From contig NZ_BAAAFW010000058.1 in assembly GCF_039523735.1 (NCBI RefSeq), positions 1 through 64,000 of the forward strand: DNA of 64,000 bases, read 5' to 3'. A program made the translations under genes and the position numbers. Source of the stretch: Tatumella punctata (GTDB lineage Bacteria; Pseudomonadota; Gammaproteobacteria; Enterobacterales; Enterobacteriaceae). Below, one piece after another: positions 52,934 to 61,120 of the stretch. Position 1 is the stretch's first letter; every line of letters starts with the position of its first letter. The notes beneath the pieces are model-generated. The model saw only the letters and a list, made by a program, of their open reading frames with translations, was not told the DNA's origin and made no database searches.

Positions 52934-54460
52934 GTGGAAACCAAAGATCTGATCGTCATCGGTGGCGGTATCAACGGTGCCGGTATTGCGGCAGATGCCG
53001 CCGGACGCGGCCTGTCCGTATTGATGCTGGAAGCCAGGGATTTTGCCTCTGCGACTTCTTCTGCCAGTTCGAAACTGATCCACGGTGGCTTACGCTATCT
53101 GGAACATTATGAATTCCGTCTGGTCAGTGAAGCCCTTGCCGAACGTGAAGTTCTGCTCAGAATGGCACCGCATCTGGCGTTTCCGATGCGATTTCGTCTG
53201 CCGCATCGCCCGCATCTGCGCCCCGCGTGGATGATCCGCGCCGGATTGTTCCTGTATGATCATTTAGGCAAACGTACCAGTCTGCCCGCCAGCCGGGGGA
53301 TCAGCTTTGGTCAGGACTCGGTACTGAAACCCGAAATCACCCGTGGCTTTGAGTATTCGGACTGCTGGGTCGATGATGCGCGGATGGTTGTGCTCAATGC
53401 TCAGGCAGTCACGGAACGTGGCGGGGAAGTCAGAACCCGTACCCGGGTCACCCGCGCCTGGCGCGAAAACGGTCTGTGGATGGTCGAAGCCGAAGATACG
53501 GACAAGGGAGAAATATTTCGCTGGCAGGCGAGAGGGCTGGTAAATGCTGCCGGCCCCTGGGTTAAAGAATTTTTTGATCACGGCCTGCAGCTTAAATCGC
53601 CGTACGGTATCCGTTTAATCAAAGGCAGCCATATTGTCGTCCCGCGGGTACATAACGATAAACAAGCCTATATCCTGCAAAATGAAGATCACCGGATAGT
53701 TTTTGTCATCCCGTGGATGGACGAATTTTCTATCATTGGCACCACCGATGTTGAATACCATGGTGATCCGGCGCAGGTTGCTATTGACGACAACGAAATT
53801 GACTACCTGCTAACAGTATTTAACCAGCATTTCCGTCACAACCTGTCACGTCAGGACATTGTCTGGACATACTCCGGCGTCCGGCCATTATGTGATGATG
53901 AGTCTGATTCACCCCAGGCCGTGACCCGTGACTACACCCTTGATGTGCATGATGAGCAGGGTAAAGCCCCGCTATTATCCGTTTTTGGCGGTAAGCTGAC
54001 CACCTACCGCAAACTGGCAGAACATGCGCTGGAAAAACTGGCGAAATACTACCCGCAAGCCGGCCCGGCCTGGACGAAAAATGCGGTACTGCCCGGCGGT
54101 CACTTCTCCGGCAGCAGAGAGGATCTGGCTGCCGGACTGCGCAGACGTTATCCGTTTATCACGACCAGTATGGCGACTCATTACGCACGGACCTACGGCA
54201 GTAATACGGAGAAATTACTGGGAGATGCGCAGCAACTGGCAGAGCTGGGTGAAAATTTTGGTCATGAATTTTATGAGGCCGAACTGCGCTATCTGGCAGA
54301 TAACGAATGGGTACGCGAACTTGATGATGCCATCTGGCGCAGAACCAAACAAGGTATGTGGCTGACGCCAGCACAGCAGGCCCGTATTACTGAATGGCTG
54401 CAGGTCCGTTATCCACAGACGATCCCCCGCCCGGCCGCCGCAGAAACCCGTACCCTCTGA
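52934..54460 (+). CDS. glpD: Aerobic glycerol-3-phosphate dehydrogenase
   Basis: Membrane-associated flavoenzyme that oxidises glycerol-3-phosphate to DHAP and passes electrons to quinone. 508 aa (E. coli 501). GTG start with CGGGGGA six bases before. FAD-binding GGGINGAGIAAD at residues 10-21, TSSASSKLIHGGLRYLE and YSGVRPLCDD are family motifs. The C-terminal tail is a little longer than in E. coli. It is the effector target of the divergent glpEGR unit. Confidence 0.97.
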   Translation: METKDLIVIGGGINGAGIAADAAGRGLSVLMLEARDFASATSSASSKLIHGGLRYLEHYEFRLVSEALAEREVLLRMAPHLAFPMRFRLPHRPHLRPAWMIRAGLFLYDHLGKRTSLPASRGISFGQDSVLKPEITRGFEYSDCWVDDARMVVLNAQAVTERGGEVRTRTRVTRAWRENGLWMVEAEDTDKGEIFRWQARGLVNAAGPWVKEFFDHGLQLKSPYGIRLIKGSHIVVPRVHNDKQAYILQNEDHRIVFVIPWMDEFSIIGTTDVEYHGDPAQVAIDDNEIDYLLTVFNQHFRHNLSRQDIVWTYSGVRPLCDDESDSPQAVTRDYTLDVHDEQGKAPLLSVFGGKLTTYRKLAEHALEKLAKYYPQAGPAWTKNAVLPGGHFSGSREDLAAGLRRRYPFITTSMATHYARTYGSNTEKLLGDAQQLAELGENFGHEFYEAELRYLADNEWVRELDDAIWRRTKQGMWLTPAQQARITEWLQVRYPQTIPRPAAAETRTL

Positions 54461-54475
54461 CTCGCTGCGTAATCT

Positions 54476-54503
54476 AAAAAGGCGACATAACCGTCGCCTT
54501 TTT
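54476..54503. terminator. glpD/asd bidirectional terminator
   Basis: Stem GGCGAC/GTCGCC with a 6-nt loop, flanked by AAAAA and TTTTT, between convergent genes. Confidence 0.88.
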
Positions 54504-54518
54504 CACCTTTCTGACCGC

Positions 54519-55628
54519 TTAACCTGCCAGCTGACGCAGCATTCTTCTCAGAGGCTCAGCAGCCCCCCATAGCAGCTGATCACCCACCGTAAAGGCCGAC
54601 AGGTATTCAGGACCCATATTCAGTTTACGCAACCGGCCTACCGGGGTATTCAGCGTACCTGTCACCGCCGCAGGTGTCAGTTCACGCATAGTCAGTTCAC
54701 GATCATTAGGGATTACTCTGGCCCATTCATTATGTCCCGCCAGCAGCTGTTCAATTTCAGCCAGCGGAATATCTTTTTTCAGTTTCAGGGTAAACGCCTG
54801 ACTATGGCAACGCAGAGCACCAACCCGCACACATAAGCCGTCTACCGGTACTGGCTGGCGGGTCGCAAGGATCTTATTAGTCTCCGCCTGGCCTTTCCAC
54901 TCTTCGCGGCTCTGCCCGTTATCCAGCTGTTTATCAATCCACGGGATAAGACTGCCTGCCAGCGGCACACCGAAGTTATCCGCAGGTAAGGTACCGGAAC
55001 GGGTTAACTCTGTTACCTTACGCTCAATATCCAGAATCGCTGACGCAGGATCCTGCAACTCTTTCGCGACATGATTATGCAGCATGCCCATCTGGCTTAA
55101 TAATTCACGCATATGCCGGGCACCGCCCCCGGAGGCCGCCTGGTAAGTCGCGACTGAGGCCCATTCCACTAAATCCTGTGTAAACAGGCCACCGAGTGAC
55201 ATCAGCATCAGACTGACGGTACAGTTACCGCCGACAAAGGTTTTGATGCCTTTATCCAGTCCCTGATGAATAACCTGCTGGTTTACCGGATCAAGAATAA
55301 TAATGGCATCATCGTTCATCCGCAGGGTTGACGCTGCATCAATCCAGTATCCCTGCCAGCCAGATGCCCGCAGTCTGGGATAGATCTCGCTGGTATAATC
55401 GCCCCCCTGGCAGGTCACGATAATATCCAGCGCCCGTAATGCGTCAATATCTCCCGCATCCTGTAACACACCATTCTGACCGCCGCCAAACGCAGGCGCC
55501 GGTTGTCCGTGCTGTGAAGTGGAGAAAAAGATCGGATTGATACTGTCAAAATCACGTTCTTCTGTCATTCTCGACATCAGTACGGAACCCACCATACCGC
55601 GCCAGCCAATAAAACCTACATTTTTCAT
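54519..55628 (-). CDS. asd: Aspartate-semialdehyde dehydrogenase
   Basis: Forms aspartate semialdehyde from aspartyl phosphate for lysine, threonine, methionine and diaminopimelate; essential for the cell wall. 369 codons with stop, 368 aa from MKNVGFIGWRGMVGS; the 14-codon extension is not family-like. NADP motif GWRGMVGS at 9-16, catalytic C136 in GGNCTVSLM, and VRVGALRCHSQ near the substrate site. In E. coli the glg operon lies between asd and glpD and is absent here. Confidence 0.97.
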   Translation of the reverse strand: MKNVGFIGWRGMVGSVLMSRMTEERDFDSINPIFFSTSQHGQPAPAFGGGQNGVLQDAGDIDALRALDIIVTCQGGDYTSEIYPRLRASGWQGYWIDAASTLRMNDDAIIILDPVNQQVIHQGLDKGIKTFVGGNCTVSLMLMSLGGLFTQDLVEWASVATYQAASGGGARHMRELLSQMGMLHNHVAKELQDPASAILDIERKVTELTRSGTLPADNFGVPLAGSLIPWIDKQLDNGQSREEWKGQAETNKILATRQPVPVDGLCVRVGALRCHSQAFTLKLKKDIPLAEIEQLLAGHNEWARVIPNDRELTMRELTPAAVTGTLNTPVGRLRKLNMGPEYLSAFTVGDQLLWGAAEPLRRMLRQLAG

Positions 55629-55929
55629 GTTATGCCTGCTTATCCTGTATTCTGAGCCAGATTTTTCCACGCCATACCGTCAGGAACATTGACAACGGAC
55701 CAGAGGATTATACGATCCCTGAGTCACCAGATTCCGGTCCGGTGCTTATTAATGAAAAAAAATTCACTAAAATACCCCTGCAGGGTACTCAGTGTCATAA
55801 TCATATTTACCTGTAACCCCCAACTCTACAAAATGCACACTGTCTGGCAAGTGAATTAATTCGATACGCCGGGCATTTTCAACAATTGCACTAATAGTTG
55901 TCGTTTAGCTAAAGGATACTAACGCTCTT
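55629..55929. promoter_or_regulatory. asd-yhgN divergent intergenic region
   Basis: 301 bp with no gene. It contains a short palindrome TACCC-CTGCA-GGGTA at 55773-55787 next to an A-rich tract (55753-55762), both upstream of asd. An AAGGA ribosome site precedes yhgN at 55913. asd is lysine-regulated in E. coli, but I saw no riboswitch-like structure. Confidence 0.4.
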
Positions 55930-56523
55930 ATGACCGAAATGATTTCTGCCACTGTACTGCTTCTGCTGATCATGGATCCGCTGGGTAACCTGCCGATCTT
56001 TATGTCAGTGCTTAAACATCTGGAACCCCGGCGGCGGCGTATCGTCATTATTCGTGAACTGTTAATTGCGTTAGCTATTATGCTGCTGTTTCTGTTTACC
56101 GGCGAAAAAATACTGTCGTTCCTTAATTTGCGGGCAGAAACCGTGTCTATTTCCGGCGGAATTATTTTATTTCTGATCGCGATAAAAATGATTTTCCCCG
56201 GTCCTGACAATGAAAGTTCCGGGCTGCCGGCAGGCGAAGAACCTTTCCTGGTTCCCCTCGCCATTCCGCTGGTGGCAGGGCCGTCGCTGCTGGCAACCCT
56301 GATGCTGATGTCTCACCAGTATCCTGGTCAGCCGGGGACGCTGGTCGTGGCACTGCTGCTCGCCTGGGCGATTACCTCGACCATTCTGTTACTGTCCGGT
56401 GTCTTTTTACGGTTGCTGGGGAATAAAGGGGTCAATGCGCTGGAACGGCTGATGGGGCTGATTTTGATTATGCTGGCAACACAAATGTTTCTCGACGGTA
56501 TCCGCGCCTATATGAAATTATAA
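55930..56523 (+). CDS. yhgN: MarC family integral membrane protein YhgN
   Basis: 197 aa with six hydrophobic segments, and the MarC-type motifs LLIMDPLGNLPIF near the N-terminus and VPLAIPLVAGPSLLATLML in the middle. Family function is unsettled despite the multiple-antibiotic-resistance name. Convergent with gntU, with a strong terminator between. Confidence 0.94.
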   Translation: MTEMISATVLLLLIMDPLGNLPIFMSVLKHLEPRRRRIVIIRELLIALAIMLLFLFTGEKILSFLNLRAETVSISGGIILFLIAIKMIFPGPDNESSGLPAGEEPFLVPLAIPLVAGPSLLATLMLMSHQYPGQPGTLVVALLLAWAITSTILLLSGVFLRLLGNKGVNALERLMGLILIMLATQMFLDGIRAYMKL

Positions 56524-56524
56524 A

Positions 56525-56559
56525 AAAATGCCGCAGCAGGTGACCTGCTGCGGCATTTT
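56525..56559. terminator. yhgN/gntU bidirectional terminator
   Basis: 16-bp perfect arms AAAATGCCGCAGCAGG and CCTGCTGCGGCATTTT with a 3-nt loop, starting right after the yhgN stop. A- and T-runs serve both strands. Confidence 0.9.
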
Positions 56560-56574
56560 ACACGGGACAACTCC

Positions 56575-57918
56575 TTAACTAAGTAACCAGAAAGCGATCA
56601 TGCCGATAACCCCGCCGGTCGTCCCCAGAATAGTTTCCATCAGAGTCCAGGTCTTCAAAGTCTGCGCTTCAGATGCTCCGGTAAAACGGCCAAATAACCA
56701 GAACCCCGCATCATTCACGTGACTACAGATAATAGATCCGCCGCCGATACAGACAGAGAGGGCTGCCAGCTGAGCACCACTGTAATGAAGCGGGGTGATC
56801 ACCGGCATAATCAGTCCGACTGCCGTCAGACAGGCAACAGTCGCAGAGCCCTGGATAATCCTGACAACACCGGCCAGAATAAAACACGCCACCGCAACCG
56901 GCATACCGGCACCGGCAACAGCATCACCCAGTGCCGGCCCCACACCGGAGTCCACCAGTACCTGTTTGAATACCCCGCCGGCACCTATCACCAGCAGAAT
57001 AATCCCCGCAGGCTGTAATGCTTCACCACAGATCTGCATGATACGGGTTTTGTCCATCCCCTGACGGTAAGCCAGGCCATAGATGGTAATAAGGCAGGCC
57101 AGTAAAATGGCAATAAACGGATGGCCGATAAACTCCAGCAGGTGATCCAGCGACGAGCCCTGAGTTACAAAATGTGCCCCGATGGTTTTTAACCCGACCA
57201 GCACTAACGGAAATAATATCAGTGAGATACTGAAACCAAAGGAAGGTAACTGATGGGTTCCGGCTGGCGGCGGCACATCATCTTCCGGCAATGAAAAATG
57301 CACATGCCGGGAAATAAAACTGCCAAATAATGGCCCGGCAATCAGCATACCGGGAATGGCGGCGCACAGTCCTAACAGGATCATCCAGCCAAAATCAGCA
57401 TGCATCTGGGCAGCCACCAGCATCGGCGCAGGCCCCGGCAGTACGAAAGCCGCTGCAGCGGCTACCCCGGCGAATAACGGGATAACCAGCCGTACCAGGT
57501 TACCGCCGGTACGTCTGGCAACGGCGAAGGCAATACTGATCAGTAATACAATCGCCACTTCGAAAAACAGTGGCAGCGCACAGATAAATCCGGCGATCCC
57601 CATCGCATAATGGGCACGCTTTTCACCAAAAGTTTTCAGCATACGGATCGCTATCTGATCCACCGCCCCTGTTTCATGTAAAATTTTCCCGAACATGGCC
57701 CCCAGTCCGACGACAATCGCCAGAAAACCCAGGGTTCCGCCCATGCCTGCCTGCATTGCTTCGGTAATTTTTTCCAGCGGCATTCCGGACATAATCCCAG
57801 CACCGACCGACACTAACATCAGGGCCACAAAAGCATGCATCCGTGCTTTCATTACTAACAATAGTAACAGCAGCACAGATCCCGCTGCCGTTAATACCAG
57901 TGTAGCGGTACTCATCAT
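56575..57918 (-). CDS. gntU: Gluconate transporter GntU (GntP family)
   Basis: Inner-membrane gluconate/H+ symporter, 447 aa with 12-14 hydrophobic segments. Close to E. coli GntU throughout: VMKARMHAFVALMLVS, GALGDAVAG-type loops, and SHVNDAGFWLFGRFTGASEAQTLKTW. Two adjacent ATG codons; the first fits the AAGG ribosome site better. It lies 9 bp after gntK, so gntKU is an operon. GntU is the low-affinity carrier in E. coli; gntT, the high-affinity one, is not at its usual position here. Confidence 0.95.
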   Translation of the reverse strand: MMSTATLVLTAAGSVLLLLLLVMKARMHAFVALMLVSVGAGIMSGMPLEKITEAMQAGMGGTLGFLAIVVGLGAMFGKILHETGAVDQIAIRMLKTFGEKRAHYAMGIAGFICALPLFFEVAIVLLISIAFAVARRTGGNLVRLVIPLFAGVAAAAAFVLPGPAPMLVAAQMHADFGWMILLGLCAAIPGMLIAGPLFGSFISRHVHFSLPEDDVPPPAGTHQLPSFGFSISLILFPLVLVGLKTIGAHFVTQGSSLDHLLEFIGHPFIAILLACLITIYGLAYRQGMDKTRIMQICGEALQPAGIILLVIGAGGVFKQVLVDSGVGPALGDAVAGAGMPVAVACFILAGVVRIIQGSATVACLTAVGLIMPVITPLHYSGAQLAALSVCIGGGSIICSHVNDAGFWLFGRFTGASEAQTLKTWTLMETILGTTGGVIGMIAFWLLS

Positions 57919-57927
57919 TATCTGCCC

Positions 57928-58458
57928 TTACTGAATCGCGTGTTTTATCGCTGCAACGGTATCCGCAACAACCTGATCAACAGACTGACGGATATCTACC
58001 GTAATCACATCGTGTTCATTCTCAGCAGGTTCCTGCAGGGTGGCGAACTGAGTCACCAGCATTGCCGGTTTAAAGAAATGCCCTTTCCGTGCTTTAAGGC
58101 GTGATTCTATGGTGTCAAAATCACCTTTCAGATAGATAAAGTTAAGATTGTGATTCCCTTGCCGCAGGATATCACGGTAACTTTTCTTCAGGGACGAGCA
58201 CACAATTAACGATACAGCCTGAGTACGCTGCATCGCAAAAGCCGCATCATTAATTGCCTGTAGCCAGGGCTGACGATCCTGGTCATTCAGGGGGTGCCCG
58301 TCGGCCATTTTTAAGATATTGGCTCTCGGATGCAGAAAATCACCATCGAGAAATGCGGTTTGCAGCTGGTGGGCGACACGGCTTGCAACCACCGATTTCC
58401 CACTGCCGGAAACGCCCATCAGAATAAACACATAATGATTTGAAGAGGGTGTAGTCAT
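57928..58458 (-). CDS. gntK: Gluconokinase GntK
   Basis: Phosphorylates gluconate to 6-phosphogluconate, feeding the Entner-Doudoroff and pentose phosphate routes. 176 aa from MTTPSSNHYVFILMG with a GGAGC site; the 14-codon extension is leader and carries the operator. P-loop GVSGSGKS at 15-22, then FLDGDFLHPRANI and IYLKGDFDTIESRLKARKGHFF. Confidence 0.96.
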   Translation of the reverse strand: MTTPSSNHYVFILMGVSGSGKSVVASRVAHQLQTAFLDGDFLHPRANILKMADGHPLNDQDRQPWLQAINDAAFAMQRTQAVSLIVCSSLKKSYRDILRQGNHNLNFIYLKGDFDTIESRLKARKGHFFKPAMLVTQFATLQEPAENEHDVITVDIRQSVDQVVADTVAAIKHAIQ

Positions 58459-58483
58459 TTTTTGCTCCGACTGTAGATACAGT

Positions 58484-58502
58484 AATGTTACCGATAACAA
58501 TT
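58484..58502. promoter_or_regulatory. GntR operator before gntKU
   Basis: Palindrome TGTTA-CCGA-TAACA with a central CG, the form expected for a LacI-family repressor such as GntR. Its edge is 26 bp upstream of the gntK ATG, where binding would block the promoter. The gntR gene is adjacent. Gluconate would release repression by analogy with E. coli. Confidence 0.75.
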
Positions 58503-58566
58503 GATTAAAACATTGTCATGACCCGGACAATTACTGGCAACAGCTTTGGCAAATAAAACATCAAAC

Positions 58567-58582
58567 TGTGAACTGAATCATA
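58567..58582. promoter_or_regulatory. CRP site before gntKU
   Basis: TGTGA-ACTGAA-TCATA matches TGTGA-N6-TCACA at 9 of 10 positions. It lies in the gntR-gntK spacer, upstream of the GntR operator, a position suited to CRP activation of gntKU. Confidence 0.7.
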
Positions 58583-58589
58583 AAATCAG

Positions 58590-59585
58590 CTAAACACTGC
58601 CGCCACGATACAGACTGAAACCCAGGTTACGGACTTTGTCTGTCACCGTTTCACCTCGCAGACGTTGCAACAGCATGGCGGCCGCCGTTTCTCCGATTTG
58701 TTTACGGGGAGTCATCACCGTGGCCAGTGCCGGTGAGACCACCCGGGTAATATCGTGCCCATGGAACCCCATAATGGCTATCTGTTGCGGAACGGCAATC
58801 CCCTGCCGCTGACATTCAAACATCGCCCCGACGGCCAGGTCATCGTTCGTACAACACAGGCTGTCCATACGGGGAAAGCGCTGCAGGGCATGGCGCAACA
58901 ACACTGCCCCCGTGGTAAATGAAGAGGGCATTTCGTCCATCACACTCTGTGGTTCAAGGCCGGCTTCACGCATCGCCAGCACGTAACCCTGCTGTTTTTG
59001 CAGGGTACGTTCATCAAGGCGGGCCCCCAGATAAACCACTGACCGGTAACCGTGACTGATCAGCATCCGGGTCATTTGCCGGGCAGCGTCTACATTATCA
59101 AACCCGACAGCCATATCGAGGCAGGGAGAGACTGAGTCCATAATTTCAACCACCGGGATACCGGCTGTTTCCAGCATCCGTAAGGTTGCCGGGGTATGGG
59201 TTCGCTCGGTGAGGATCACCCCGTCGACATTCCATCCCAGTAATGAACGCAGCTGTCGTTCCTCTTTTTCTGGCTGATAACCAAAGTGAGCCACCAGCGT
59301 CTGGTACCCCGCATTATCCGTCACGGCTTCAATGCCCTGCAGCACATCGGCAAACACATGGTTGGTCAGTGAGGGTAACAAAACACCGATGGCGCGGCTG
59401 GTCGCGCTGGACAGCATATCCGGTACACGGTTAGGGATATACCCGAGCTCATCCAGTACTCTCCCTATTTTCTCCCCCAATGCGGCAGAGACCTGGCCGG
59501 GGTTACGTAAATAGCGGCTGACTGTCATTTTTGTGACACCCAGCTGGTCGGCAACATCCTGAAGCACGGGTCTTTTTTTCTTCAT
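58590..59585 (-). CDS. gntR: Gluconate utilisation repressor GntR (LacI family)
   Basis: 331 aa. N-terminal LacI-type helix-turn-helix (LQDVADQLGVTKMTVSRYLR, residues 8-27) with the hinge helix, then a periplasmic-binding-protein-like ligand domain (IGVLLPSLTNHVFADVLQGIEAV, ICCTND-type effector region). Upstream of gntKU on the same strand, with the operator in the spacer. Confidence 0.96.
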   Translation of the reverse strand: MKKKRPVLQDVADQLGVTKMTVSRYLRNPGQVSAALGEKIGRVLDELGYIPNRVPDMLSSATSRAIGVLLPSLTNHVFADVLQGIEAVTDNAGYQTLVAHFGYQPEKEERQLRSLLGWNVDGVILTERTHTPATLRMLETAGIPVVEIMDSVSPCLDMAVGFDNVDAARQMTRMLISHGYRSVVYLGARLDERTLQKQQGYVLAMREAGLEPQSVMDEMPSSFTTGAVLLRHALQRFPRMDSLCCTNDDLAVGAMFECQRQGIAVPQQIAIMGFHGHDITRVVSPALATVMTPRKQIGETAAAMLLQRLRGETVTDKVRNLGFSLYRGGSV

Positions 59586-59641
59586 TGTTATCGCAACTCA
59601 CACCAGAGAAATTAGGCAGAGTTTAGCATCAATTCCGCAGA

Positions 59642-59675
59642 CAAAATGCCCCGCCGGCGATCATTCCGGCAGGGC
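59642..59675 (-). terminator. yhhW intrinsic terminator
   Basis: On the minus strand GCCCTGCCGG and CCGGCGGGGC pair (one G-T) around an 8-nt loop, followed by ATTTTGT. It separates yhhW from gntR. Confidence 0.7.
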
Positions 59676-59695
59676 CCTGGTGTTGGAGATTATTT

Positions 59696-60391
59696 TCAGA
59701 CCGGGGGTAAATCAAAGATAAGAATTTCGGCGTCACTGTCAGCAGTGATCTGTAATTCGGCTTCATCGCGGATAGCCAGAGCATCGCTGGTATTCACCTG
59801 TTGCCCATTGATGGTCAGACGGCCTTTTACCACCTGAACCCAGATATTACGCCCCGCTTGCGGTGATAATATCCCCTGCTCCCCGGTCACTAATGCCCAG
59901 CGGGATAATGTCATATCCTGCCAGACGGTGAGCGAGTCTTCCCGGCCATCGGGTGTCAATACCCACTGCCGTCCCTGCTGGTCAGCAAATCGCCGTTGTC
60001 CATAGCGGGGAGTGATGCCGGTAGTCTGCGGAATAATCCAGATCTGGTACAGATGTAACGGCTCTGTGCCACTGGGATTATATTCTGAGTGACGGACACC
60101 GGTCCCGGCACTCATTATCTGAAATTCCCCCGCCGGAATCTGTTCTTTATTGCCCATACTGTCCTGATGTTCCACCGTTCCGGACAGAACATAGGTCAGA
60201 ATTTCCATATCTTTATGGGGATGGGTTCCGAATCCCTGCCCCGGAGCAATAATATCTTCGTTGATTACCCTGAGTGCCGAAAATCCCATAAAATCCGGGT
60301 CATGATAGCCGGCAAAGGAAAAAGTATGCCAGCTTTCCAGCCAGCCATGCTGTGCATAACCACGGTCCTGCGCTTTACGTAAATAAATCAT
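59696..60391 (-). CDS. yhhW: Pirin-like quercetin 2,3-dioxygenase YhhW
   Basis: Bicupin of the pirin family, 231 aa as in E. coli. Metal ligands H57, H59, H101 and E103 are intact (GTHPHKDMEI, GVRHSEYN). E. coli YhhW has quercetinase activity in vitro; the natural substrate is unknown. GGAGGA ribosome site. The ryhB sRNA gene lies upstream on the same strand. Confidence 0.95.
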   Translation of the reverse strand: MIYLRKAQDRGYAQHGWLESWHTFSFAGYHDPDFMGFSALRVINEDIIAPGQGFGTHPHKDMEILTYVLSGTVEHQDSMGNKEQIPAGEFQIMSAGTGVRHSEYNPSGTEPLHLYQIWIIPQTTGITPRYGQRRFADQQGRQWVLTPDGREDSLTVWQDMTLSRWALVTGEQGILSPQAGRNIWVQVVKGRLTINGQQVNTSDALAIRDEAELQITADSDAEILIFDLPPV

Positions 60392-60503
60392 TCGCTAATC
60401 CTCCGTTTTTTATAGTCTGACCCCGAACTGCCTGAAAAAATAGCGGAAAAAGTTCATGGGTCTGTTCAAAAAAAATGAAGGTTGCTGCTGGCAGGCTGTG
60501 GGC

Positions 60504-60601
60504 AAAAAAAAGCCAGCCTGACGGCTGGCAAAAAATACTGGAAGCAATGTGAGCAATGTCGTGTCTTCACCAGCTATCTGAGTGAGATGTCTCGTGAAGA
60601 C
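60504..60601 (-). ncRNA. ryhB: RyhB iron-responsive small RNA
   Basis: Fur-controlled Hfq-binding sRNA that represses iron-using proteins when iron is scarce. A block at 60534-60563 is identical to the E. coli RyhB target-pairing core (contains CATTGCTCACATTGCTTCC). It is flanked by a 5' hairpin GTCTTCAC/GTGAAGAC (60594-60601 with 60563-60570) and a 3' terminator GCCAGCC/GGCTGGC followed by eight U. Predicted length about 98 nt. A Fur box sits at its promoter. Located between yhhW and yhhA, the same neighbourhood as E. coli ryhB. The 5' hairpin sequence differs from E. coli while the layout is kept. Confidence 0.93.
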
Positions 60602-60605
60602 AACT

Positions 60606-60637
60606 GAATAATAATCATTATCATTATCACTTGTAAA
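60606..60637 (-). promoter_or_regulatory. ryhB promoter and Fur box
   Basis: On the minus strand TTTACA (60632-60637) is the -35 and TATTAT (60608-60613) the -10, 18 bp apart. Between and over them lies GATAATGATAAT-GATTATT (60610-60628), matching the 19-bp Fur consensus at 17 positions. Fe-Fur would cover the promoter. Predicted start is near 60601. Confidence 0.88.
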
Positions 60638-60818
60638 GATAAATTTTGCTTTTTTATCACTACGCCGCGTAGCTGATGTTTCAGCGGAAAACCGCACTAG
60701 CCGGGAAAAAAACTGTGACCGCCTTTGAGAAGATACGTTTTCTGCACGACAAAGGCCCGTTATCCGCAGGCCGCTGCAGAAACTCTGTTGTCAGATGAGA
60801 TTCAGACCGGAGGTCACA

Positions 60819-61085
60819 ATGAAAAAAATGCTACTGACAGTGCTTATTGCTGCCTGTCCTCTGCTGGCCGCTGCAGCGCTCAATAATGATCCTTCAGGAG
60901 TTCGCCCGCCGGACAGGATGTATAACCCGTCACAACAACGCATGCTGAATCAGATGCAAATGCAGCAGCAACAGCAGCAAATGCAACTGCGTAATGATCA
61001 GCAGATGGAGTCACAGGCATTACAGCAAAAAATACAACAGCAACAAAACCGCGCACAGCAGCGTATTACTCATGCACAACCCTGA
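60819..61085 (+). CDS. yhhA: YhhA-like small exported Gln/Met-rich protein (DUF2756)
   Basis: 88 aa from MKKMLLTVLIAACPL with a GGAGG ribosome site; the ORF opens eight codons earlier without support. Signal peptide (1-19), then a region very rich in Gln, Met and Arg that should be helical (SQQRMLNQMQMQQQQQQMQ). E. coli YhhA is longer (146 aa) with a similar composition. Function unknown. Upstream of ugpQ but convergent with it, as in E. coli. Confidence 0.82.
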   Translation: MKKMLLTVLIAACPLLAAAALNNDPSGVRPPDRMYNPSQQRMLNQMQMQQQQQQMQLRNDQQMESQALQQKIQQQQNRAQQRITHAQP

Positions 61086-61091
61086 TATATC

Positions 61092-61116
61092 ACGGGCGGG
61101 GAAAGAACCCGCCCGT
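61092..61116. terminator. yhhA/ugpQ convergent hairpin
   Basis: Perfect 9-bp stem ACGGGCGGG/CCCGCCCGT with a 7-nt loop between the two stop codons. No T-run, so moderate confidence. Confidence 0.6.
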
Positions 61117-61120
61117 CAAC

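Noticed and set aside
60410..60697. Open frame of 95 codons upstream of yhhW on the minus strand
   Set aside because: It covers the ryhB sRNA, Fur box and promoter, has no ribosome site and no family-like sequence.
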